Positions 10,629 to 21,520 of a stretch of DNA of 64,000 bases are shown here, piece by piece. The position numbers and the translations under genes were made by a program. The notes beneath the pieces were generated by a model. The model was given only the letters and a program-made list of their open reading frames with translations, was not told the origin of the DNA and ran no database searches. Origin of the DNA: Galeruca laticollis (Eukaryota > Arthropoda > Insecta > Coleoptera > Chrysomelidae); NCBI GenBank assembly GCA_963921935.1, contig OY998185.1, positions 61,209,717 through 61,273,716 on the forward strand, in the 5' to 3' direction. Numbering within the stretch: the stretch's first letter is position 1; every line of letters starts with the position of its first letter.

Positions 10629-12429
10629 GATTCATTATGTTAGCTTATGGGAAGCGTGAAATAAATTTAACGCTAGGGCACTTTTTTTAACGCTTTTTAC
10701 TTTTTTTCACTCTAACCATAAACAACTACTTTAAGCGCTACAAACCGATGAAATACAAGGTACTTTGAAGATATGGCGTAGAAAAAATATTAGATGATGT
10801 CAATAGTTATATTTCGTCCATTCAATTCTTCGGGTTTATTTGATGTATAAGGGAATTATGTATGTATGTAAAAATAATTAGACCGAGGATAATAAAAAAT
10901 AAAATATACTAAAGTAAACAAAATAAATTAATAGCAATAAAAATAAAATCATTACCATTATAAATTAACTAACCATTAAATAAACTATTAAAACGTAAAA
11001 CAAAGGTGGGGCGTTTGTCAGGAAAAGCGCTCTCTCGAGATGACACACCTGAAAAGGAAACAAAATCCTGAGTAACCAGTTCATAAGAGATTTGGAAAAT
11101 TAAGCAACAACAATAAAATTAACTGTCACAAAAGTCTAATATATCAATCCCGCATATTTATGGTTCATTATTAAAACCAGAACCTAATCAGAATAATATA
11201 TTTAAAAGAAATGTACAAATAATACATAAGATAGTTCAAACGTCTCTCAGGTCATAGGTATTAAGGGCAAACTCGCGAAATACCTCTCTAAGAGCACAAC
11301 ATTTGCTAGTCCGGAGTATTTATCATGATAAACAGTGTTATAGGCCTTCACTAAGATACTAGGGGTAAACTCGCAAAGTATCCACTCCTTTCAACTAGCG
11401 AAGTACGAAGGGCAAACTCGCGACGTACCTCAAATTAATGTATTGTTTGTAAACTCAGATATCAAATTCATAAATTGTCAAACAGTTATTGTATATAAAT
11501 ATATGTATAAATATATAGATTTGTCAACATAAAAAGTCAAATATGAATTAGTTTAAGTTATAATAGCTTATCAAAACAATATATCAAAATTATTACAATC
11601 TATGGAAAAGGTTACTCTGTGAAAAACTCACCTATTTTACTGAAGGTTGTTCTTATTAAACTTTTACAATCACCACACTTTTCTCTGATTAAACTGAACT
11701 CTACTCTGTTAGATTTAATAATGATATGCCTTCTCATCAAGAAACCGGGAACTATGAAAAGGGGTGTTATAACCAATTTTGGTCTTTATTTCTTATGTGA
11801 TATACAGCGTAAGATGCTATAACAACCACGGAAATGTTTAAGAATTTGGGGACGTGACTTACAAATCATCGGCCCCAATATTGGTTTGTTTATGTTATCG
11901 AGATAAGTACCCTTGTTTCAGATTACTTCGACTAATTCTTCGTTATAGAGATTTTAGAATATAAGTTAAAATTCAACCTTGAAGAATATGTTATGTTTTA
12001 AATTCACTTACCCTGACAGATGCAAGAATAATTTCACTTTCAACTGAGAATGTATTCCACCATCGAAACAAATAAACAATTTTGTATATTCAAGAATATT
12101 AAATACTCAAATGAAACAAATATTTATTTGAATTTTAGAATACATATTGTTTAGTTAAATAACAGACTGTTGAAATGAAAAAATTATTATTAATTTTGTT
12201 CAAATATTCATTTAATTTCTGAATCCGTAGTATTGAATCGAGAATGTCGCTATTAGAAACAAATGTATAATTAGGAATTGATTTAAAATTATACTTGAAT
12301 GAGGAGTGTGAGTTACTCAAGTGAAAAAATATTTTTTTTAATTGAATAAATATATTGTTTGGTTCAAAAACATGCGCGCTTGAATGAAGGAAAATATCTT
12401 TGTGATATTGTTTCAATTCTACAATTCGT
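10629..12429. other. Unassigned DNA with a thrice-repeated short motif
   Basis: No gene recognised. Between about 11255 and 11430 a motif of the form AAGGGCAAACTCGCGAAATA occurs three times with variation (near 11261, 11366 and 11408), each next to the segment TACCT or TATCC. The plus ORF at 11619-11822 and the minus ORF at 12135-12452 have no recognisable domain and are AT-rich; I do not call them genes. Confidence 0.4.
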
Positions 12430-14590
12430 ATAACTAAAATATGGAATTTCAACCCCTTTTTTACTCCATTGGGGGTGGAATTTCCAAAAATCCTTTCTTA
12501 GTGCTCACTTACGTCAGTTGAGGAATATTTCTGCCAAATTTATTGCTTCTAGGACCGCTAGGCATAAAAATATGTATTTTAACCCCCTTTTACCCCCTTA
12601 GGGATGGAATTTCCAAAAATCCTTTCTTAGTGCTCACTTACGTCACTTGAGGAACCCCTCTGCCAAATTTCATTCTTCTAGGCCTATCAGTTCTGGAGAG
12701 GTGGAATTTCAACTCCTTTCACCGCCTCAGGTGAGGAATATTTTTGCCAAATTTCTTGCTTCTAGGAACGCTAGGCCTAAAAAGATGAAGTTTAACCCTC
12801 TTTCACCCCCCTAGGGATGGAATTTCCAAAAATCCTTTCTTAGTGCTCACTTACATCAGTTGAGAAATATTTCTGCCAAATTTCTTGCTTCTAGGACCGC
12901 TAGGCCTAAAAATATGAATTTTAACCCCCTTCACTCCCATGGGAGGGGGGATATTTCCAAAAATCCTTCTTTAGAGCTTACTTATGTCACATGAGGAACC
13001 CCTCTACCAAATTTCATTCTTCCAGGTCTAGCAGGTCTGGAGAGGTGGAATTTCAGCCCCTTTCATACCCCCTTAGGGTTGGAATTACCAAAAATCCTCT
13101 CCTAGTGCTCACCTACATCAGTTGAGAAATATTTCTGCCAAATTTTTTGCTTTTAGGACCGCTAGGCCTAAAAATATGAAGTTTAACCCCCCTAGGGATG
13201 AAATTTCCAAAAATCCTTTCCTAGTGCTCACTTACGTCAGTTGAGGAATATTTCTGCCAAATTTTTTGCTTTTAGGACCGCTAGGCCTAAAAATATTAAT
13301 TTTAACCCCCTTAGGGATGGAATTTCCAAAAATCCTTTCTTAGTGTTCACTTACATCAGTTGAGAAATATTTCTGCCAAATTTCTTGCTTCTAGGAACGC
13401 CAGGCCTAAAAAGATTAAGTTTAACCCTCTTTCACCCCCCTAGGGATGGAATTTCCAAAAATCCTTTCTTAGTGCTCTCTTACATCAGTTGAGAAATATT
13501 TCTACCAAATTTCTTGCTTCTAGGGCCGCTAGGCCTAAAAATATTAATTTTAACCCCCTTTCACCCCCATGGGGGGGATATTTCCAAAAATCCTTTATTA
13601 GTGCTTACTTAAGTCACTTGAGGAACCCCTCTACCAAATTTCATTCTCCTAGTTCTAGCAGTTCTGGAGGGGTGGAATTTCAGCCCCTTCCTTACCCCCT
13701 TAGGGTTGGAATTTCCAAAAATTCTTTCTTAGTGCTCACTTATATCAGTTAAGGAATATTTCTTCCAAATTTTTTGCTTTTAGGACCGTTAGGCCTAAAA
13801 ATATGAAGTTTAAGCCCCCTAGGGATGAAATTTCCAAAAATCCTTTCCTAGTGCTCACTTACGTGAGTTGAGGAATATTTCAGCCAAATTTTTTGTTTTT
13901 AGGACCGCTAGGCCTAAAAATATTAATTTTAACCCCCTTAGGGATGGAATTTCCAAAACTCCTTTCTTAGTGCTCACTTACATCAGTTGAGAAATATTTC
14001 TGCCAAATTTCTTGCTTCTAGGAACGCTAGGCCTAAAAAGATTAAGTTTAACCCTCTTTCACCCCCCTAGGAATGGAATTTCCAAAAATCCTTTCTTAGT
14101 GCTTACTTACGTCACTTGAGGAACCCCTCTACCAAATTTCATTCTTCTAGGTCTAACAGTTCTGGAGGGGTGGAGTTTCAGCCCCTTCCTTACCCCCTTA
14201 GGGTTGGAATTTCCAAAAATTCTTTCTTAGTGCTCACTTATATCAGTTGAGGAATATTTCTTCCAAATTTTTTGCTTTTAGGACCGCTAGGCCTAAAAAT
14301 ATGAAGTTTAACCCCCTAGGGATGAAATTTCCAAAAATCCTTTCCTAGTGCTCAGTTACGTCAGTTGAGGAATATTTCTGCCAAATTTTTTGCTTTTAGG
14401 ACCGCTAGGCCTAAAAATATTAATTTGAACCCCCTTTCACCCACTTAGTGGTGGAATTTCCAAAAATCCTTTCTTAGTGCTCACTTACGTCACTTGAGGA
14501 ACCCCTCTGCCATATTTCATTCTTCTAGGCCTAGCGGTTTTGGCTGTGCGTTGATCGATCAGTCAGTTTCTTCTTTTATATATATAGATA
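12430..14590 (+). repeat. Tandem array of 16 units (~119-132 bp) with higher-order structure
   Basis: The anchor GGAATTTCCAAAAATCC (or a close variant) begins at 12477, 12606, 12819, 12951, 13081, 13200, 13319, 13448, 13578, 13708, 13827, 13946, 14075, 14206, 14326 and 14453. Unit types alternate: some have GAGGAATATTTCTGCCAAAT with CTAGGACCGCTAGGCCTA, others GAGGAACCCCTCTGCCAAAT with a TTCTGGAGAGGTGG block. The spacing series 119,119,129,130,130 from 13081 and its partial repeat from 13708 show a five-unit higher-order period of 627 bp, then a 498-bp version (13708 to 14206). The array ends in the tail of the dispersed repeat whose head is at 10042 (GTGCGTTGATCGATCAGTCA, TATATATATAGATA), so it seems to be a local amplification of that element's 3' part. 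The apparent ORF at 13489-13752 is only translated repeat. Confidence 0.9.
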
Positions 14591-16939
14591 ACATGTTTAC
14601 CTGTCGTCGTCGATTTCTATAGGTTTTTCCCAAGGTGGCATCTTCCAAGATTCCTAAAAGTAGATGTAGAATACGTTGAGCACACTTTTTAGAGGGAGTT
14701 GCCTACATCGCCGCATGCTGGTTTGCCTACGTCGCAGCATATATCATCGATGGTTGTCTATATGTGCCACCTGTCAAACGTTTACCATGTGGCATCTGTC
14801 CGCGTCATCTGTCAACAGTTTGCCTCTCAAACGTCACGCTAACTGCGTTGCCAAACGTTACGTTAGGCATTAACAACGTGGCAATATTAAATGTCGTACG
14901 ACGCTTCAACGTCCTAACGTCGATTAAAATATGTCTACGCCATCTGTTGGGAATACGTTAGATGTCAATACTGCATAAGTGCCATCAACAAAATATAATA
15001 ATCTTTATTAAGAAAACAATTTAATAATTTCACATTGTCATCAAAAAGCATTTTCAACCATCTGTCATCAAAGCTTAGAAAGAATTTTACTTCCAACAAC
15101 ATTTCAAACAGCACCATCAAACGCGTGTCAGCGCCATCTGCAATAAATAAACCAAACCTTTATTTATTTACATAATTTGTTCGATTCTGTACATCGTCGT
15201 AATTGTAGTGAGACTTTTCGTAATTTTCCCTCCAGTATTATCGCAGATTTGATGTGGCAACATTTCCCGATACCAAAAAGGCGCAAACCGCAGTCTACAA
15301 AAGGCATTTACAGGGAGTGTACAACCCCGATCAATAGTATCCCCTTTGCGTTCGTGCCCTACAATACAGAAATATCGTAGAGCTTCTCTCGTTCATGTCG
15401 ACTTTACGGAATATACTTGACTAGTTGCTTGGATTTTTCCGAGTTTTCTTTTTTCCGCTGTTTCCCGTCTCCCTTTCAGTTTTCTCCCTCCCTTATCTTT
15501 GAAGGGTTTCGTCGACGTGGAAAAGTTGTCTCGGAAACATCTGTTTTCAAGTGTTGAAGAGTTTGCTGACTGTAACATTTTTTTTCTTTCTTTTATATTA
15601 GGTATAAAGAGTTTCTGTGGATATTAATTAAGTTAATCTGGAGTTTTTTTTATTGTTGATCTTAATAAATTGTCCTATAAACACACTTGAAGCTAACGGT
15701 AGATTTTCAAGGTCATTCAATTGATTTTTAGTTACTTTTTGTCAGTTATTTTGATCTTTTAAGACCAACTTTGCCTCAGAATTTGTCAATCGACTATTAT
15801 TATTGTTAACTTCTTCGAATTTTGAGGACCTCCTTTTTTCATAATTCATGGAGGTCTTTAAGAAGTCTTAAATAATTTATAATAATATCAGTGAATTCCT
15901 TACACAAATCATGAACACTTTGAAAATCAAAACATGTTTTCAATATATTATGGAATTATCTGGAAACAGTTTCATTTAAAAAAAAATTATAAATTATATT
16001 TTGTTGTTTTATACTAATCCATTTTTAATGTTTTCGTTTTAAAAACAGATTATAACTTAACATGTGATACGCGTCGCGTGCTTATTCGGCATGTGGTCGG
16101 ATTAAAAATATATTATACGACCAAAATATCGACGTCTAATTGAGAAATTCCAATTATATTTAACTATAACAAGTTTTTAACTTGTTTATTCTCCAAAATT
16201 TGCTTCATTGAAGTTAAATTAATCAAAATTAACGGAAAAAGATCCATATAATGACCTGAAATAGAGCTAGATTACGATATTATTACTACAACTATTTTTA
16301 GCAGTGATAAAGAACTGGCAACAATGTAAACTCTCCACGGGAGCATCTATGTTGGTGTTTGAAGTCCAGGAAGTCAGATTACTGGATAGCCAGCTGGTTT
16401 TCGATTAAAGTTTTGATTTATCGCTTGATGCATCGAGATTTCCTCGACGTTTCGACCATAAACGCGACATTTTGTAGATAAACCTACCGTGAGAAAATAA
16501 AATTCTTTCAACTGAAAATGTGCAAAAAATTTGTTTATAAATTACAGTCCGGGAGACCAAATGAAATAGGTTAATTTGTTACAAGGTCAAGGTCCATTAA
16601 AAAATTACCATAGATTAATGATAATATCTATAGGGTGGAAAAAAGGGTGTCACCATCTATACACCTGTACGGCGATTACGTAAATAAGGTTAACCGGTCA
16701 AAGTTCCTACGCATAAATTGTATAAATTATATACATATACGTATAGAGAGAAAGATGATGGCGTGTGATAAAGACGACGGACATACGCAGGAACTGAAAC
16801 GTAAGTTTTGAGTGTTAAATGGACACTTCCTACAAAACACACCTACTTTCGACCCTTGCTTCCCTCTACGGGGACTTTTACTTCGTTTAATATGTCGATG
16901 GAAGTAGTTGAAAAGATAATGATCTTGTTTGTTTTATGG

Positions 16940-16941
<2 letters not shown>
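14591..16941. other. Unassigned intergenic DNA
   Basis: From 14600 to 15160 the sequence is richer in ACGTC, CAAACGTT and CCATCTGT motifs than its surroundings, perhaps an old degenerate satellite or element. 15225-15560 is less AT-rich. ORFs at 14676-14961, 15177-15380 and 15393-15578 show no domain and are not called. The remainder is plain AT-rich DNA. Confidence 0.4.

Positions 16942-16988
<47 letters not shown>
16942..16988. repeat. (AT)n microsatellite
   Basis: About 23 uninterrupted AT dinucleotides. Confidence 0.95.
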
Positions 16989-16990
<2 letters not shown>

Positions 16991-17445
16991 GACGATATAT
17001 TTCTTTTATTGTAATATAAATTTAAAAAGTTAAAATGAAATTTTGGTTAATGTCGAATAAATTATAACATATTCTGTATGTTCGGGTAAATTACTCTACC
17101 TTCTTAAAATTGAAATCCTACATAATATATAAAATAATTTACAATCAACAAAAATACAGCTTTGAGACTCTTAGACTTTGGTCAATGGCTTGTGAAGGTA
17201 TACTTCTTTATCAGAATGTACCCTTTTGATTTCATTTCAATTTTAAAATATTTACTTAACTTCTGAATAAATACTTAGTTACTTTTTAAATTACTACAGT
17301 GTGTGCCAAATTTATCTAATATTTTATAAATCATGATTATTATGTTATTTGGTACATTATTCTATCTAAAATTTTCTAAGACAATTTATTTATCTTAATA
17401 TACTTATATATATTTATTCTTCTTTCCTAAATCGCTGAAAACAGG
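16989..17445. other. Unassigned AT-rich DNA
   Basis: No gene or repeat recognised. Confidence 0.5.
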
Positions 17446-18290
17446 GTTAATTTAGTCTATTTTTAAAAATGGTGAAATATCTAAAATGGAGAATTCTCGG
17501 CCAATAACTCGCATTTCAACCATAAGTAAAATGTTTGAAAAAATCTTAAAATATAGACTAATTAAATTTTTCAATAAAAATAAAATTGTTTCAGAAAATC
17601 AGTATTGATTTAGGGACGGAAAATCCACAGAGGACGCAATGTGTTCACTAGTAGAATCATTATACAATTCCATAGATAAAAAAAATCCCTGCAGCTTGCT
17701 TATTTGTGGACCTCTTTAAAGCCTTTGATACTGTTAATCATAAAAAATTATTAAATAAATTATAATTGTACGGTGTGCGTGGTTTAACTTATAAACTTTT
17801 AGAGAGCTATTTGAGTGAACGAAAACAACAATATGTAACAATCGATAATTGCATAAGCGAGCCTAGAAGTGCTACCTATGGCGTGCCACAAGGCTCCATA
17901 CTTGGCACGCTGCTATTTAATATCTATTTAAATAGTCTACTTTCCCTGGACATAAGGAAAAACATTATGATTCTGCCATCCTTTTTACTCTTCCTACTTG
18001 GGCTCAATTGAAAACACAAGCTGTAATCGCTTTTAAAAAAATAAAAACCTGGTTTCAATTGAATGAAGTAACACTAAATGTAGATAAAACAAAATAATGC
18101 CTTTCACATCTTACCAGACAGATCTACCAAATCTCGACTATTTGGATATTGATATAACTACTAAAATTCCAGAAGTAGATAGGATTAAATATCTTGGAAT
18201 CATTATTGACCGTCATCTCAAATTTCAAAATTATTTATAAAAGTTGACAGTTACTTCTCTCATCACTCGTTTTACTGCCAGAAAGTAGAT
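17446..18290 (+). pseudogene. LINE (Jockey/CR1-like) reverse transcriptase remnant
   Basis: A degenerate non-LTR retrotransposon RT. Reading across frames: VIPIFKNGEIS (near 17450), RPITRISTISKMFEKIL, then FVDLFKAFDTVNHKKLLNKL (near 17710), and in the ORF 17766-18011 YGVRGLTYKLLESYLSERKQ and the RT signature YGVPQGSILGTLLFNIYLN. The catalytic YADD segment expected about 25 residues later is missing, since the sequence jumps to a DSAILF remnant in another frame. After that, WFQLNEVTLNVDKTK is followed by a stop, and IKYLGIIIDRHLKF (near 18190) is the usual block at the end of the RT domain. At least four frame changes or stops are seen. Endonuclease and RNase H are absent. The fragment lies just left of PLE copy B. 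Confidence 0.8.
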
Positions 18291-18463
18291 GGAGCATATT
18301 TTGAACAATTATTATAAGAACTTGTTCTAAAATATTTATTAATTAGAAGTGAAACTTGAAATTTTAGTGTTTATTTATCCAAATTTCATCAGTATAAGTA
18401 TCAGTGTTTTTAAATGAAACTCACGGTTTCTAGTTAATTCCACAATATAATAAAAGTTATTGA

Positions 18464-18525
18464 AAATTCTAAAAAATTGACAATTGTTTCGATAAATCAA
18501 TATCATCGGCAGAATGACAGAAGTT
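18464..18525 (-). ncRNA. Hammerhead motif in left end of PLE copy B, core mutated
   Basis: Minus-strand equivalent of the motif in copy A, but the core reads CTGCCGA (complement of 18506-18512) instead of CTGACGA. The invariant A of CUGA is replaced by C. Since that base is essential in hammerheads, this copy is predicted to be inactive. Confidence 0.55.
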
Positions 18526-18796
18526 ACATTTTATTTGATGCCTACCTGATGTTTAGTAGTTATTTTTGGCTAGACCAAGAAGTGACCTAACTTGTGATTG
18601 ACTTAATATATGTTTATAGAAAAAAGAAGAAAATGTGATATTACAAATATTGAAGCTTAGATATTATTAGCCCTATGGTGATATCCTGGATATCATTTTT
18701 CCAATTAAGATCAGTATAACTGTGCAATGATATAGAAAACCAGGAAAACAATATCTGCTGATCTTTACAATTATCACTTAAGAAGACAGTTTATTA

Positions 18797-20566
18797 TGAA
18801 AAATTAAAAATTGCCAATTTGATTAAAAATATTGAACCTTCAAAAGTTAAACGTCAAACAAAAAATGACATTACAGTTTTAAATGCAATAAAAAAGAAGA
18901 TAGAAGATAATAACCTAACAGTTACAAAATCTGATAAGGGGAACAGAACTGTCATTTTGACGACTGAAAATTACAATTCCAAAATTTATAACTATAGAAT
19001 CTAACGATGTAAAAGTTCTTAAAGCAGACCTAACAAAAAAGTTTTCTAATAATGTAAGGGATATTGTTAATAATTCAAATTATCTTTTAAGTGATTACGA
19101 AAAGAGGTCTATCATACATAAGAATCCTCATTGTCCACAATTATATGGAACCGTTAAATTACATAAAATAACGAAACCAATTAGACCTGTAGTTTCTTAT
19201 GTTAATGCTCCTAATAATATATTGGCAAAGAGGCTCAACAATATACTCAATAGTTACGGATATGAATCTCAGTACTCGATTAGAAATTCAGTAGAACTAA
19301 TCAAAAAGTTGAAAGCAATCCACTTGCAAGATAACTATAAACTCATTTCGTTCGATGTAACTAATATGTTTACTAAAATTCCTCCTAAAGAATGCCTAAT
19401 ACTTGTAAGAAAATTACTAGAAGATAAAAATATTAATCCAGGAATAATATCAGATATACTTAATTTATTTGATGTATGCATTAATCAGAATTATTTCACT
19501 TTTGACAATAAGATATATATTCAAAATGAAGGTTTACCAATGGGAAGCCCTATTTCACCTATTATAGCTAACATTTTTATGGACAATTTAGAAAGAAAGA
19601 TCTTTGAAAGTAATATTTCGAAAAATATTTTATTTTGGTATAGATATGTAGATGGCATATTAGCTTGTTTTAAGGGTAGTGAACGACAATTAGATGTATT
19701 TTTCAACCACATCAATAATTTACACCCAAAAATTAAATTTACATTAGAAATTGAAGAAAATAGCTCAATCAATTTTCTTGATTTAAAAATTCAAAGAGTT
19801 AATAGTGTACTTGATTATTCAATTTACCGAAAACCAACACAGACTGATGTGACAATTCCATTCAATTCCAATCACCCTATGTCACACAGACTGGCGGCAT
19901 ATAGTTCAATGATACATAGATCTTTTTCAGTTCGTATGAACAAATGTAATTTTGATAGAGAGATTAATACAATTAGACAAATAGCAAGATCCAACGGTTA
20001 TCCATTAAATATGATAAATAAGCTAATTAGTAAAAAAGAAGAAAAAATGGCATTACAACTAATATTTCCTAAACAAGCTGATGAAATAAAAACTTATAAA
20101 ACCATCACATATGCAGGAAGTATTTCTAATAATATTTCAAAGATAATATCTTCAGCAACGAATACAACAATTTCTTTTAAAACAGAAAGTAACGTTAGTA
20201 CAAAATTGTTAAATGTAAAAACAAAAATACCACCATTAAAGAAGTCAGGTATATATAAACTCAAATGTCCAGAATGTAATGGGTCAGACCCTTAGGAATT
20301 TTGAAATCCGATACAGTGAACACTTACGAGCATACCGGTTAGAACAACCAGATAAATCCCACTACGCAAAACATCTACTTGACACCAATCATTCATTAAC
20401 ACCTAACACAAAACTAGAATTGCTGCACATTTGTGAAAAGAAACAAGAACTGGATTTCCTTGAAGAATTGGAAATTAGAAGACATTTAAGAAACCCACAA
20501 TATGAAGATGTCAATGAACAGTTAAATCTAGGGAGTTCTCCACTAATAAACTGTCTTCTTATGTGA
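18797..20566 (+). pseudogene. Penelope-like element ORF: reverse transcriptase plus GIY-YIG endonuclease (broken)
   Basis: The protein reverse-transcribes the element RNA and cuts target DNA. The N-terminal part is in ORF 18819-19004 (LTVTKSDKGNRTVILTTENY, the DKGN motif before the RT). After a frameshift near 19000 the frame is open from about 19010 to 20295. It carries CPQLYGTVKLHKITKPIRPV, the catalytic Asp in LISFDVTNMFTKIP, GLPMGSPISPIIANIFM, the second catalytic box as WYRYVDGILACF (YVDG, where YVDD is usual), INFLDLKI, YRKPTQTDVTIPFNSNHP, and the GIY half of the nuclease (GIYKLKCPEC). At about 20282 a small deletion or frameshift removes the YV of the YIG half. The remainder (GQTLRNFEIRYSEHLRAY, ...EELEIRRHLRNPQYE) lies in 20279-20566. 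A nominal TTG or GTG start inside this frame is an artefact. The broken frame and the second Asp changed to Gly both argue against activity. Confidence 0.9.
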
Positions 20567-20813
20567 TAATTGTAAAGATCAGCAGATATAGTTTTCCTGG
20601 TTTTCTATATCATTGCACAGTTATACTGATCTTAATTGGAAAAATGATATCCAGGATATCACCATAGGGCTAATAATATCTAAGCTTCAATATTTGTAAT
20701 ATCACATTTTCTTCTTTTTTCTATAAACATATATTAAGTCAATCACAAGTTAGGTCACTTCTTGATCTAGCCAAAAATAACTACTAAACATCAGGTAGGC
20801 ATCAAATAAAATA

Positions 20814-20876
20814 TAACTTCTGTCATTCTGACGATGATATTGATTTATCGAAACAATTGTCAATTTTTTAGAATTT
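20814..20876 (+). ncRNA. Hammerhead ribozyme motif in right end of PLE copy B
   Basis: CTGACGA at 20828-20834, stem II GATA/TATC, GAAAC, minimal stem III and the cleavage triplet GTC at 20859-20861, flanked by TTCT and AGAA for stem I. Same as in copy A; the core is intact. Confidence 0.6.
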
Positions 20877-21080
20877 TCAATAACTTTTATTATATTGTGG
20901 AATTAACTAGAAACCGTGAGTTTCATTTAAAAACACTAATATGAGCAGATTCCACGAAGTAAGGGTCGAGACAGTTAATTTCAGTATAAGTATCATCTGA
21001 CAGTTTGTCCAGTTCTATCGTCGTTTATTGTTGTTTGTTGTTTTCTGTTCTGTTCGACTTATGCTTTTTCTTTAATTGAC

Positions 21081-21520
21081 TGAGTAACTAAGAAACGATT
21101 AGTTTCGACTTGGATTACACGTACTTGACTTGAATTACACGTGTTCTACTTGAATACCAAATAAGAAACGATATGTTCGACTTAGTAACTTAACTTGACA
21201 TAGAAACGACGTGCTTTGACTTGAATTACTCTTAGAAACGATAAGTTTCGACTTTGAGTACGCACTTGTTTCGAAATCTAACTAAGAAACGATATATTTG
21301 ACTTAGTAGCATAACTTGACATAGAAACGATTAGTTTCGACTTTGAGTACATACTTGACTCGGATACTAGTTAAGAAACAATATGTTTAACCCAGTAACT
21401 TAACTTGACTTAGAAACGATGAGTTTCGACTTTAATTACACTCATAAACGATGAGTTTCGACTTTTGGGTACACACTTGAGTCGATTACTAACTAAGAAA
21501 CGATATGTTTGACTTAGGTT
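21081..21520 (+). repeat. Degenerate minisatellite (AAGAAACGATATGTT-type units)
   Basis: Motifs such as TAAGAAACGATATGTTTGAC and GAAACGATGAGTTTCGACTT recur with variation. The TAAGAAACRATAT anchor is at about 21162, 21283, 21372 and 21494 (spacings 121, 89, 122). TTCGAC/ACTTGA steps recur in between. No open frame runs through it. It begins directly after PLE copy B. Confidence 0.75.

Larger units (their letters stand above)
18389..20995 (+). mobile_element. Penelope-like element copy B with 15-bp target duplication and 393-bp inverted ends
   Basis: TCAGTATAAGTATCA at 18389-18403 and 20981-20995 is a 15-bp target-site duplication. Inside it, 18404-18796 is the reverse complement of 20544-20936, giving 393-bp inverted terminal repeats. 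The right end continues 44 bp further (20937-20980), which the left end lacks; in copy A the same 44 bp occur only at the left. The interior holds a Penelope-type RT and GIY-YIG ORF with a few frameshifts. The last codons of the ORF (LINCLL) lie inside the right repeat. Inverted pLTRs are known from Penelope-like elements. Confidence 0.9.

Noticed and set aside
12135..12452. 105-codon minus-strand ORF
   Set aside because: Low-complexity Asn/Ile/Phe composition expected from AT-rich DNA; no domain seen.
13489..13752. 87-codon ORF with repeated Pro/Ser motifs
   Set aside because: It is a translation of the tandem array; the same amino-acid pattern just follows the DNA unit.
16440..16485. Possible hammerhead around GTCGAAACGTCG (minus strand)
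   Set aside because: The CUGANGA core is absent (the position reads CTACAAA), so it is too weak to call.
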